A DNA stretch of 64,000 nucleotides from Phoronis australis (Eukaryota > Phoronida > Phoronidae): NCBI GenBank assembly GCA_002633005.1, contig NMRA01000607.1, forward strand, positions 1-64,000, given 5' to 3'. This document shows, piece after piece, positions 12,001 to 20,400 of this stretch (positions are counted from its first letter, which is position 1; each line of letters starts with the position of its first letter). A program made the translations under genes and the position numbers. A model generated the notes under the pieces. The model was not told the DNA's origin. It saw only the letters and a list, made by a program, of their open reading frames with translations, and searched no databases.

Positions 12001-12766
12001 GACAAGTTAAGCTAGGACATAATTTAAATGAGAGTGTGTTTTTAGTGAATAAAATGATACCACGGCCACTGTTGCTGTGATACGAAACACTGTAACCAGG
12101 AATGATTAGTTCATTATCAAGGTCGTCTTTGGTAACATTACAAGTTTCACAAAGAGCGACAATCATATAATCGTAAGACAGAACAAAGTTTTTTAGAAGT
12201 TGGAATCTGGAGAAATTGTTGGATTTAATACTGTTAATATTTGAAAATAAGATTTTAAAGGTAGTATTGTCTTCAGGCCCAGGATTTTCTTCAACATCGC
12301 CAGCTAAAAGGAGGCACATGCCAATGACGATTCCGTAATCCATACAGGTGTTACATAAACAATAGTAAGACACATCAGTAAGCTGAACCCGCATAGCGTG
12401 ATATCTCATTCGATGCCGGTGAGAGGAATTGAACTGTGACCATGAGGGGGAAAACAATGTAAGACCAGAGAAACTCACACTACTCGAGGCACTCAAAGGA
12501 TAGCCGTATTTAACAATTAATACACCAATGCTTGTTGAAAATTCAAGGGTTGTTAAATGAATAAGGTAGTCTGGACAACTAGGGTAGTCATTTTTAAAAA
12601 ACAAAATTATATCATAGGCTCGCTTACAGGTACATAAATAGCAACTTAGTTGAAAAGCACAACATATAAATTCAATCTTGGGAAACCAGTTAGTTCTGTT
12701 GCAAGTGAATACAAAACACATAGATAATGATTGACCTAAAGATATGTACAGAGGAAATATGATCAA
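9014..12766 (-). CDS. LINE polyprotein: 2A-like motif, AP endonuclease, reverse transcriptase
   Basis: This is an open frame of 1,250 codons. The first codon of the open frame is not ATG; ATG codons follow at about residues 16, 120 and 124. Residues 151-164 contain GDVEENPGP, a consensus 2A-like ribosome-skipping motif, preceded by a leucine-rich run. The AP-endonuclease domain follows (about 170-395): FSNINS, LCET, YRSPS, NGDFNARN and the terminal SDHH. Reverse transcriptase spans about 665-930 with PIHKKG, FLDIASAFD, GVPQGSVLGP and the catalytic YADD at about 844. The C-terminus has a CKCGDHQSYPHIFFKC cluster (1166-1181). The enzyme would nick the target and copy LINE RNA at the nick. In this class of elements 2A would separate the N-terminal ~162 residues from the enzyme; that is inference here. 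Clade assignment (CR1 versus Jockey-related) is uncertain. Confidence 0.9.
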   Translation of the reverse strand: MIIFPLYISLGQSLSMCFVFTCNRTNWFPKIEFICCAFQLSCYLCTCKRAYDIILFFKNDYPSCPDYLIHLTTLEFSTSIGVLIVKYGYPLSASSSVSFSGLTLFSPSWSQFNSSHRHRMRYHAMRVQLTDVSYYCLCNTCMDYGIVIGMCLLLAGDVEENPGPEDNTTFKILFSNINSIKSNNFSRFQLLKNFVLSYDYMIVALCETCNVTKDDLDNELIIPGYSVSYHSNSGRGIILFTKNTLSFKLCPSLTCPQLCNCWIEIYFDHRKIYYGLFYRSPSQSPTERKLYFKALADQLAELNRNSVSIIINGDFNARNSTWYNDDHDNTAGLQLFDILLSNDCIQLINEPTRITDVSHSCIDLCITNNLSIIDSCSVLPPVGNSDHHTIETTLTLKKPVKEQHTTRTNWKYDQVDTDKLRQDITNTDWDSILNTGDIDDTVSLFTSTLYEILKNNIPSTEKIIKHNSKPWFNSNVKRAIRTRNRLYSSFRRSNNTIIYNRYKEQSRLVETLVNQAKADHRHKLFQQINSASKNSKEYWNIINKIRGSQQQSSYPVINYNGNLASRSSDKCDLFLKFFTNKSHITPTEVSNFPFLRERCLNQLSDIPANQTDVRKYLNEIDPNKNDGTALITSKMIKMIANEITMPLTNLFNKLLQLGIYPSSWKHGIMVPIHKKGSKTEISNYRPITLLNTLSKIFEKIIAQSILTFLKQNNLIYHRQFGFLRGNSTVAQLVEIVHEIHLHFEKGESVRSIFLDIASAFDCVPHDLLLHKLRSYGITGNLLNMITSYLSERTYSVRVDGVLSILSHPGFVNAGVPQGSVLGPLLFLVYINDLPDNLSCSTYLYADDTALFYPFAGSSPECSLQLQHDLNKLSYWSQEWRMNFKPEKSVDLTFSKSINALFLVDPSYDLKLNDEIIPRKQSHRHLGILLDEKLSFTPHVRELVQKTQELINPLKLVSRHLNSTHLEVLFKSFVLPHIDYCDIIYQSANTGALQHLEKLQYQAALLITGAYRGSNSVKVLNNLKWPKLSTRRNLHMTTFTFKVINNVNNVSVKKIFDLYIRQGHRSDLRFSTPYAIPPSFSQAFRRSTVMMCINNWNSLPVSVKESNSFTSIKNNFRTVFHNFDNSTPLTQFSLTRDNEIALYRSRCGLFLNSDKFRHNFSNVSPNCKCGDHQSYPHIFFKCPLIESLRDSLFRALNDNQSVVNALNSCNNIPTRVTLLLNGSPNLDFVLNEFLLSNVSKFLYTVYQYCCI
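12275..12316 (-). promoter_or_regulatory. 2A-like translational recoding motif inside the LINE ORF
   Basis: The codons specify CLLLAGDVEENPGP. The D-V/I-E-x-N-P-G-P core is complete, including the NPG|P skipping point at residues 163/164. 2A-like sequences at the N-terminus of non-LTR retrotransposon ORFs are known from several marine invertebrates. Activity here is not shown by sequence alone. Confidence 0.8.
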
Positions 12767-13674
12767 ATAGTAACGGACAAAAGAAGGTTAAAAATAAGAG
12801 TTTGAAAACTCAAATTCGCTGAAGAAAACACAAAAAGATGTATTGAAGATTTCTCACTTTGGATAAATTAGCTGTAACACGTTTTAGACTTGATAAAAGG
12901 CTATGAGTTCTTACCACTATAGGCCACCCAGTAATGACTGAACAGCTCATGTGTTCGGTGGTGTCTTCTGAATTGAAGTAAACTTTCTCACAGATTGAAA
13001 CACCAGTTTTCACTGGGATTATTTCAACTTGATACTCATTATAAACTAAATTATGGTGACAGACAGTGCTCAACGTGATTTTTTCACGGGCAAGTTAAAA
13101 CAGTAATAACTAATTAATGATATGGGGAATCATTCTGAAACCCACAACAAAAATCACATGTAGTTGTAGATTCTGCACCTGACTGCCAGAGAACAGAACA
13201 AGTGCCTAGAAATTAAAATAAATATTATAGTGAGTGAGAGGTGTCAATAACATGACCGAACAGAAATGCCACACAAAATCAGTGACGTGTAAATTTATCC
13301 TGACAGACAATTTGGTATGGAGTTGTCCACAAAATCAACGTTCTGAGAAACACAAGTCAGAAAAAAAAAATTATATAAGTGACAGCCACTAAGGCCTGAG
13401 CTCACATATAAGAATCAATGTCTTATGTGAATATCATGCAATGTACAATTCCGTCACACATTCAATAAAAATGTGGGAAACATGTTTTAACGACAACCAA
13501 AAATACCACATTAATACATACTGTAGGCAGTTGCAAAGATACTATACTACATTTTGGTAATGGTGCAACTGGGAAACAGTAAGAGGCAATAAGCAATAAA
13601 ACCGAACATGAATGATTTAGATGCAGATTAAGAATTCGATGCATTACCATTGCCTGTGGTCAGTATAAGGTGTT
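12767..13674 (-). other. 5' leader of the full-length LINE
   Basis: About 900 bp lie between the insertion boundary and the main ORF. It contains small open frames (12810-13073, 87 codons; 13462-13650, 62 codons) with no domain I recognise. An internal promoter would be expected here, but I cannot point to one. Confidence 0.5.
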
Positions 13675-13682
13675 GTCGACAG
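13675..13682. repeat. Target-site duplication of the full-length LINE (right)
   Basis: GTCGACAG, identical to 8769-8776. It is followed by sequence that continues transposon copy C. Confidence 0.85.
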
Positions 13683-14545
13683 TGATTTCTCTGACGAATG
13701 CCAGCGTTCCAAAGAACTATCCATACGTTCCGTTGCCTGTGCATGTTCACGGCGCCTCTCAAGTATTTCTTGATCAGTGTATTACGGTTCGAACTGATAG
13801 CCTGTGAAACCCAACGATCCACCATTGAAGTCTTCGTCGCCGAGCTCTCATCTAACACGGGATTGCGAGTTGCCATGTTGAAGTTTATTATTCTGCGTTC
13901 TGTTTCAAAATGAATTATTCTCACCCTTACCAATGCTTATATCAAACTGAAACAAAGACTGTCTCATCATATACAATTTGTAATGCCTTTGGAGTATTCG
14001 TGAGTACAAATGTTTTGAGAAGCCAGCAATGAATAAACCACTGCGTTACCGGCTTTTTATAGATGCAATAAAGGTAATTGACCGGACATCGAGTGAAGCC
14101 GTGTGAGCACACGCTAATTCAGTGTGTGCTGATAGAAATCTGCTGTGAAACAATAACTCGATTTTGTATGCTATGGTCACTTGCTAGGGGTATCTTTATT
14201 TAGATATACAAATACATTATTCAAATCATAGTTACTGGCTGTACAACTTTTGCCCTGACGGTTCTGTGGAAGGGGAACCTGCCCTTAGCGGCCCGTGACA
14301 TTAAGTAGATTTTCAGTTTCGTGACTAATTCACCAAAATAATTACGTGCACGTTATTTGTGTGGGTCGCTATTATAGTCTTTTCGTGACTGGAAGTTTAG
14401 TTTCCAACTTAAGCTGGTTTAAGTTCGTGATGTCCAGTCCCGGCAACACAGTTATGTTCTCCTGTCTGTATTTCATAGAAGAATGATTCGATTTTTTTTC
14501 ACCAAACAGACCCACACTCCCACGATCCTCCCGACCTTCCCCCAT

Positions 14546-15782
14546 TCGGTGCTATGCGCATCTACAATCGTGCTTTGCGCAAATGTTTACAGACAAAATT
14601 TTGGGCCCCCCTTGTGATATCCTAGATCCGCCACTGCCTTTATACCTAACTTTAATTTTATATACTTAGGACTCACATCAATTGCCTTTTAATGGCATTG
14701 GCTGCTGCTTGAAGTCGCCATTGTTTTGGTTACATCAAAGGCCAATGGAAACATTTTCCATATAAGGGGAATGACGATTTTAAATTCCACAAGAAGATTA
14801 ATTAAACATTGAATACATAAACTTAGGAATGCCTAGTTTTTGCTAACATAAAAGTGAGAAACTCCAAACTTAAAAACTGAGCCCTGTCACTGGACACGTT
14901 ACACTGTACGTTCTTATAATGAACCCGGCCTAGAGATTTAATATCAATGTGAGCGCCACGGCACGTTCCGCATCCATATCAGTTAGATATTCCAAGTTAC
15001 CTGCGCATTTTTGTTTAACAAATTGCATCATAGCCTATTAGAATACCTTAATTACTGGCATTTTTTGGGAAGTTTTTAATTACTACTTTAAAATATTTAG
15101 TAATATATGATTATATTTATAGATGAGGATCACCCGATACTATAATGCCATGCAAACATCGCCAGTCATCTACATAACCAGTCGACAAGGGCAGGAATAT
15201 ATTTGCAATATAAATTCAAATTATGTACATTTTACGTATATTTGCTCCGAGTAAATATACTGTGGTCTGTATTACTGACTATTGCGTAATACTATTCCCG
15301 TCTTCTGATTGGCTTATTGCTTGGCATTTATTCAGACAAAAGCGTTTGCCACAACTCGCGTGTGAGGCAACCAACTACAAGCCACTTAGGTGTTGTAGCG
15401 GCTCGCAGGACGATCGTCAATAATTATGTCCAATGAGCACGCATGTTTTTCGAAAAGCCTTCTGCTGAGAAACATGAGTTGTGTAGCTTGATGAAGTAAA
15501 TGTCATCGCAAAGAACACTTTTCACGAGTTGCTAGACGGCTGAAGTTGAAGGAAATACCGATTAAATGAACTCAGGTGAGAGCTGGTTACTAACTTTCCA
15601 ATTATCTTCTTAGATTGAAACAGTGGTTATGTTCATCACAACCTTGTTAATTGCAACTAAGTGACCGCAGTGTAACCATAGCGACAGAGTTTGATAAGTT
15701 CACACAGGACAATGGCCAGTTGCAGAAAAAATATTTTATTTTTAATACGAGTAAAAGAGACTTTGTTAGGTTTTCCAGGAGA
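14546..15782. other. Non-coding stretch
   Basis: No gene is supported. Around 14600-14636 the sequence GGGCCCCCCTT...CTAGATCCGCCACTG resembles the right end of the hAT-like element family, so a fragment of that family is likely. The rest is AT-rich. Confidence 0.4.
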
Positions 15783-16021
15783 AATGTTTTGTATACGATA
15801 TTGATTAATGTTTTGTATACGATATTGTTTAATGTTTTGTATACGATATTGTTTAATGTTTTGTATACGATATTGTTTAATGTTTGTATACGATATTGTT
15901 TAATGTTTTGCATACGATATTGTTTAATGTTTTGTATACGATATTGTTTAATGTTTTGTATACGATATTGTTTAATGTTTTGTATACGATATTGTTTAAT
16001 GTTTTGTATACGATATTGTTT
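15783..16021. repeat. 24-bp tandem repeat array, 10 units
   Basis: Ten head-to-tail units of AATGTTTTGTATACGATATTG plus TTT. Unit 1 ends in GATT instead of GTTT, unit 5 lacks one T and unit 6 has a T-to-C change (GCATACG). All others are identical. The period is a multiple of three, so both strands stay open through it, giving repetitive frames that are not evidence for a protein. Near-identity of units implies recent expansion. Confidence 0.95.
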
Positions 16022-16663
16022 AATTAAACATTTACAAGTATGGGGAAATGGATACCGAAACTAGTTCTGACAATGTACGGGTTAATATCGTGCTTAATTG
16101 CTACGTTTTAATGTTTAGTGCGTAATGCAGCCGGTGTTTAGAGAAGTACCTACAATACTTAATGTATGTGTATATGTTTTGTTAACGCGCAAAAAAATCA
16201 ATTGCGTAATGTACTACTATTTATCATGTATTGGTCTCACGTGACCTTTTAAAGAAAACTTTAGCAAAGAAACGTATTTGAATAATTGCAGGTTTCGCTT
16301 GAATTTGACCATACACTTCTGAGATAAATGGTGTACTGAACCTTTTAACACCTATAAACCAGGTACATAGTTGTTTGTAAGATCACCTGTTCCCACTATA
16401 AAAAGGGTACCGGTATGTCGTGCTCAGCAAATATATCTCAGAATTGACCGCGAGGAAGCAGCCACAACGCAGCAGATGAAAACGGCAATTTACGAGTTGT
16501 TTTCTCACAAAGCGGTGTCGGAGTTTAGACAGGTCATCTCGTTACAAAATTAACAATATGATGTGTACTAGCACAATTTTGTGTTTTTCCCTGAACTTCA
16601 TTTTAATATTTTTGAGGAATATGTCACTGCTACTGTGTGTTGGTACCAGAACGAGGGCTATGT
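16022..16663. other. Non-coding stretch upstream of AsnRS paralogue 1
   Basis: I see no supported exon. The first coding exon of AsnRS paralogue 1 should lie somewhere upstream of 17336, but no ATG-to-donor segment like exon 1 of paralogue 2 was recognised here. Confidence 0.3.
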
Positions 16664-16912
16664 ATGGGCGTACCCGGGGGTGGGGGGCGGGGCTCGGGGG
16701 ATCAAATGAGCCTCCCAATTTGGCGAATTGGGCAAAATGGTCCGCCTCAGCGAAACAAAAAGTCCGAGTAAACGAGACAAAAGTCCACAAAGCCCACAGG
16801 AATTCTGCGCGGACCTAGTGGCCCCGTTTTTTTAGTCCTCATTGATTTTTGTCAGTAAAAGGTAGGCATATCGAAAAATTCGAGCCCCTATACTTTAGGC
16901 TGGGTGCGCGCA
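16664..16912. repeat. ~250-bp dispersed repeat with TGCGCGCA ends, copy 2
   Basis: It has the same layout and orientation as copy 1: GGGCGTACCCGGGG at the left, internal AAAAAGTCCGAGTAAACGAG and CAAAAGTCCAC, right end TTTAGGCTGGGTGCGCGCA. Length is 249 bp. Confidence 0.65.
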
Positions 16913-17335
16913 TGCTATGGTATTGTGAACCAAAAGCCGAATGAATTACAGACGATTGAAACATTTGAACAGATCACGGACCACCGAAGCACGTGTACCT
17001 AGACATTACACTGAACCAATAGTGAGATTCGCGATTATACAGTCCGGTTTCTGGTAAAAATGTATAGCTCTTGGGACCCGGATCTGAACTTAAAATTCCA
17101 ACTTTCAACTGTGGCGCCTAAATTGCGACACAAAAACATTGTTGAAATAGAATTTAAAGAGACACATTCGGTTTTAAGGTCGAATTTCTTGCAATCGCTT
17201 TTGGATGGGATAGTCTTTTTGAATTTAGTAGCTTTGAACAGAGCTATACAACAAAATTTACTAAACAGATTCCATGATCGTCCTGCCCCAGTCGGTCGAG
17301 GCAGCAATAATACATGTATATTTGTTGATTTCCAG

Positions 17336-17424
17336 GCCAAATTTATACGCCGCGCAGCAGGGACCGTGAAGACCAGCAGGGTGACGATGGAGCAGCGACA
17401 ACAGCGAGCAAGACACCATTGGAG
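17336..17424 (+). CDS. AsnRS paralogue 1, diverged exon 2
   Basis: It is bounded by TTTCCAG and GTAAAG. Read in the phase of paralogue 2 exon 2, it gives G-QIYT, then a Ser/Arg/Asp-rich stretch, GDDGAAT, and ends in phase 0. Paralogue 2 has G-EIYT ... GDGTAAKPF. It is 89 nt versus 83 nt, so two codons longer in the same phase. The similarity is short, so this exon is less certain than E4-E15. Confidence 0.5.
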
Positions 17425-20400
17425 GTAAAGTATTAGAAAAATAACACCCGACGTTCTTCTACAGCGTCAGCTTAAATTCACAACGTATTACTACCCACCA
17501 TTTCCTTTCCCCCGAGGATCATATTTCTCAAAATGTCGTCAAATACTAAATTCGCACACTTGCATTTTAAAATCTTTGGTGAATAAAAAGTCACTTGGCG
17601 TTATCAGTCACAAAAATCATGTCTTGGGTTTTCTTTTTAAGGTCTCTAGGTAGAGAACACGGCTTTCAAAATTGAAACCATTAATATTCCAAGAAAAAAA
17701 TCAGCAGTTTTCATTTCCAGAAGCTAAAATCTCAGGCTTAGAGATTTTATAAGAAAGTCCTGTACTCGCACTACAGTAAACAGAATAGATGAACAGAATG
17801 TGCAAGCTTCCTTGTGAAAATTTCCCCGTCTGGAGAAGATACGGTGTTCTCGGTATAAAAATCAGTTTTTAGAAAAATTCTATCACGTGACTACGTTCGA
17901 GTATTATTTTTGTGAACATAAATGTTTCTGTGTTCATAAAGGAATATAAAAGTACATCGCTTCTTAGGTTTAAACTTAGTATATTCAAAAGTATATGAAG
18001 AAATGTAATTTTTAATGACGACAGGAGTCAGCCAGCTTGTGGATGTGTGCATTACCGAGTTAATCGCACACAGCCAGGCGGCGCACATGTATCTACAATT
18101 TCCAATACCTGGAAAGCACACGTATCCGTCCTGAGAGTTTGTCGAAAGTGCTGGACTAAAGTTTATTCCGATAGGTAAACGTTTAGCAAACTCATTAGAA
18201 GGATTCCAGACACTGATTGTAATTGAAAACAAGCTCACAAAACGTTTTACGGGGTTTGAATGACTTCTTTTTAAAACAGCTTTACGGAAAATAATTAGTT
18301 ATTGTACAGGGAATGATAAATCCCAAAAATGTACTTTAAACTTCTCAAACCTGATTAACAATACCAAGCCCCTCTTATATTTGAGCTTTAAACCTCTCCG
18401 AGCATGAAGGCAACGGAAAAATCTCACCATTTTCGGACAGAAAGAAATGGCGAAATTGATCTTTTTCATTTTTCAAAAACATTTAATGTTTTTCAAAAAA
18501 CGTTAATTTCTTTAGAAACTGTGGCGAATAATTAAGTACTTCTCTACTGCTCTTCAACTTTTATGAAAAAGTTCAATTTCACTACAAAGTGTCTGAAGCT
18601 GGATTCACACGAGAATAAATTTAAAACTACGTGAGCACCATTTCCTTTCCATTTTCAGTGAAAACACTGCAGTGTGCCTGTGTATGCTGTAATGACCCAG
18701 CCAAAGCGCTGTGCTACGTAACGCGTTCTAAATTCTAAATGTTTTAATACTGAATGTAGTTTACTTTAACCATACGGATTTTTTTACGACTAAAACGATT
18801 TTAATTGCTCGAGTGAATACACCTTTAAATTTTTAAGATTTTACCGTAATTTGTATTTTTAGACGTTGCAGATCACTTTCCTAGTTTATGATTGAAATTT
18901 GTTCATTGTGTGTCTATGTTCATAAAACTTAGTTTATTGTATGCAGTGACACAGTAACGGTTGTGCGTGTACTTGGTGCCACAATGCAGTTCTCGTGTAT
19001 ATTAGTATTGTGAATGTCACGTACTATATACGGCAGACTCTTAGTAAAGTGGCGTTTGCATTGAGACCTCATCATGTCCACCCATCTCCTCTTCTGAAGG
19101 TACCTGCAGCGGCGGCCGCTAAATGAATATTACCGTCGTAAAATAATAACCCTCAATGCATAATTAATAAGTTTCTAACGGAAATTAGGTAACACGTGTG
19201 CGAAAATAAACATCCAATAAATGTCATATCGTTGACCTATCAAAGCCTAAAGTCGGAATGTGTTCCAAATACACACGTCTTGGGAGTACCATTGGGGTAA
19301 TGTTAGAAGAAAATGTAAAATTTCACTGCATACACATGTAGAAGCATGTAATCTGCTTAACTTGTGCAAAATTTCACTCTCGAAAGAAATTGCTGATCAA
19401 CGTAACTCTTGTACAGATAGGAATGACACAAACGTTCTGAGCGAAGCTCTGAAGTGGCTGCATGTATGTGTAAGACAGTCGAGACCTCAGTTTTGTGCGG
19501 GGTCGGCCCTAACACTTGGACAATTTCTTCCAAATAACGAAATAAGCTGATGAACTGTGACAAATTGATCTTACATAATTGCCATGGTATCAGTTTGGTT
19601 TCTACTATCAGATGACAGACGGCGAGTGGCTCATACATGTATCAATGTATGAAATAATCAAATTGTAGTTCATGTCAACACTGTCAAAAGTATGGTCTTT
19701 TAGAGACTTGTAATCACTTGGCAATTCCTGAATTATCTATACGCAAATGAGTATGATCTGTACCATGATATGGAATGGTTTGATATAATATTTTGTATGG
19801 TCGAGTAAAGTAGTTCATTCCTTGTATGTTAAGAAGTGAGGGAGGCAGAAATATCCCTTTATGTCTATTTGAATCTACTAAGTTCATAAACTATATCGAA
19901 AACAGTTCGAAGCCATAAACCAGCGGAGAAAGAATCGCTTCTATCTTTTTGACGGCAAAGGAAGAGGACATGATAGTACACTCTGTTCGTCATTAAAACT
20001 TTAATAAGCTCATAACTAATTATTTTGTCGGGTGTTTTAATACGGACCCTTGAACAATTGTCTGACAATATTTCTCTCCCGTTAGAAGCTCGGTTTTAAG
20101 TGCCCACCTTCAGAATCTTTCCGCGTCAAATTTCTATTTTCAATTGGACCAATGAGTTGTCCTCATTCTGCTTCGCTAATAGTGAAGTTCGTTTCCATTC
20201 AACCGTTGTCATCAGTAGTGACAGCGAATTCCGGATAATTTAGTTTGATCATACCAGCGTGTACTGAGCATTGAGGCTTGCAGTTTTCTTTTTGTAATTT
20301 TCATAATTTAAAATAAAATGAAATAAACTGGAATCTCAGCGTGCTATTGCTTCTCGCATTCATCTTTGAAGTTGGATTACGTAACTACATGTATCTACAT

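Larger units (their letters stand above)
8777..13674 (-). mobile_element. Full-length LINE (CR1/Jockey-like) with intact ORF
   Basis: The 4,898-bp insertion is bounded by the 8-bp direct repeat GTCGACAG. It ends in an A12 tail (T12 at 8777-8788) with an AATAAA on the minus strand at 8803-8808. It contains one long ORF encoding endonuclease and reverse transcriptase, and about 900 bp of 5' leader. The host sequence on both sides is copy C of a DNA transposon, so the boundaries are set independently by comparison with copies A and B. The intact ORF, the A-tail and the perfect duplication suggest a recent insertion. No convincing separate ORF1 was found in the 5' leader. Confidence 0.9.
8407..14540 (-). 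mobile_element. TTAA-type DNA transposon, copy C, split by a LINE
   Basis: The left part (8407-8776) and right part (13675-14540) together match the reverse complement of copy B at 24450-26070. The left end is TTAA followed by AGGAGAATTCTACCCC. Continuity across the LINE is exact: CGTCGACAG at 8768-8776 resumes as GTCGACAGTG at 13675. The far end is lost after about 14540, where copy A and copy B continue but this copy does not. The internal minus-strand frame starting MATRNP (first Met near 13875) is shared with copy B. Confidence 0.75.

Noticed and set aside
15651-16064. A protein with eight-residue repeats (137-codon frame).
   Set aside because: It is produced by the 24-bp minisatellite, which keeps every frame open on both strands.
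17891-18238. A 115-codon minus-strand ORF as a gene.
   Set aside because: No domain, no convincing start context, and it lies in an intron of the opposite strand.
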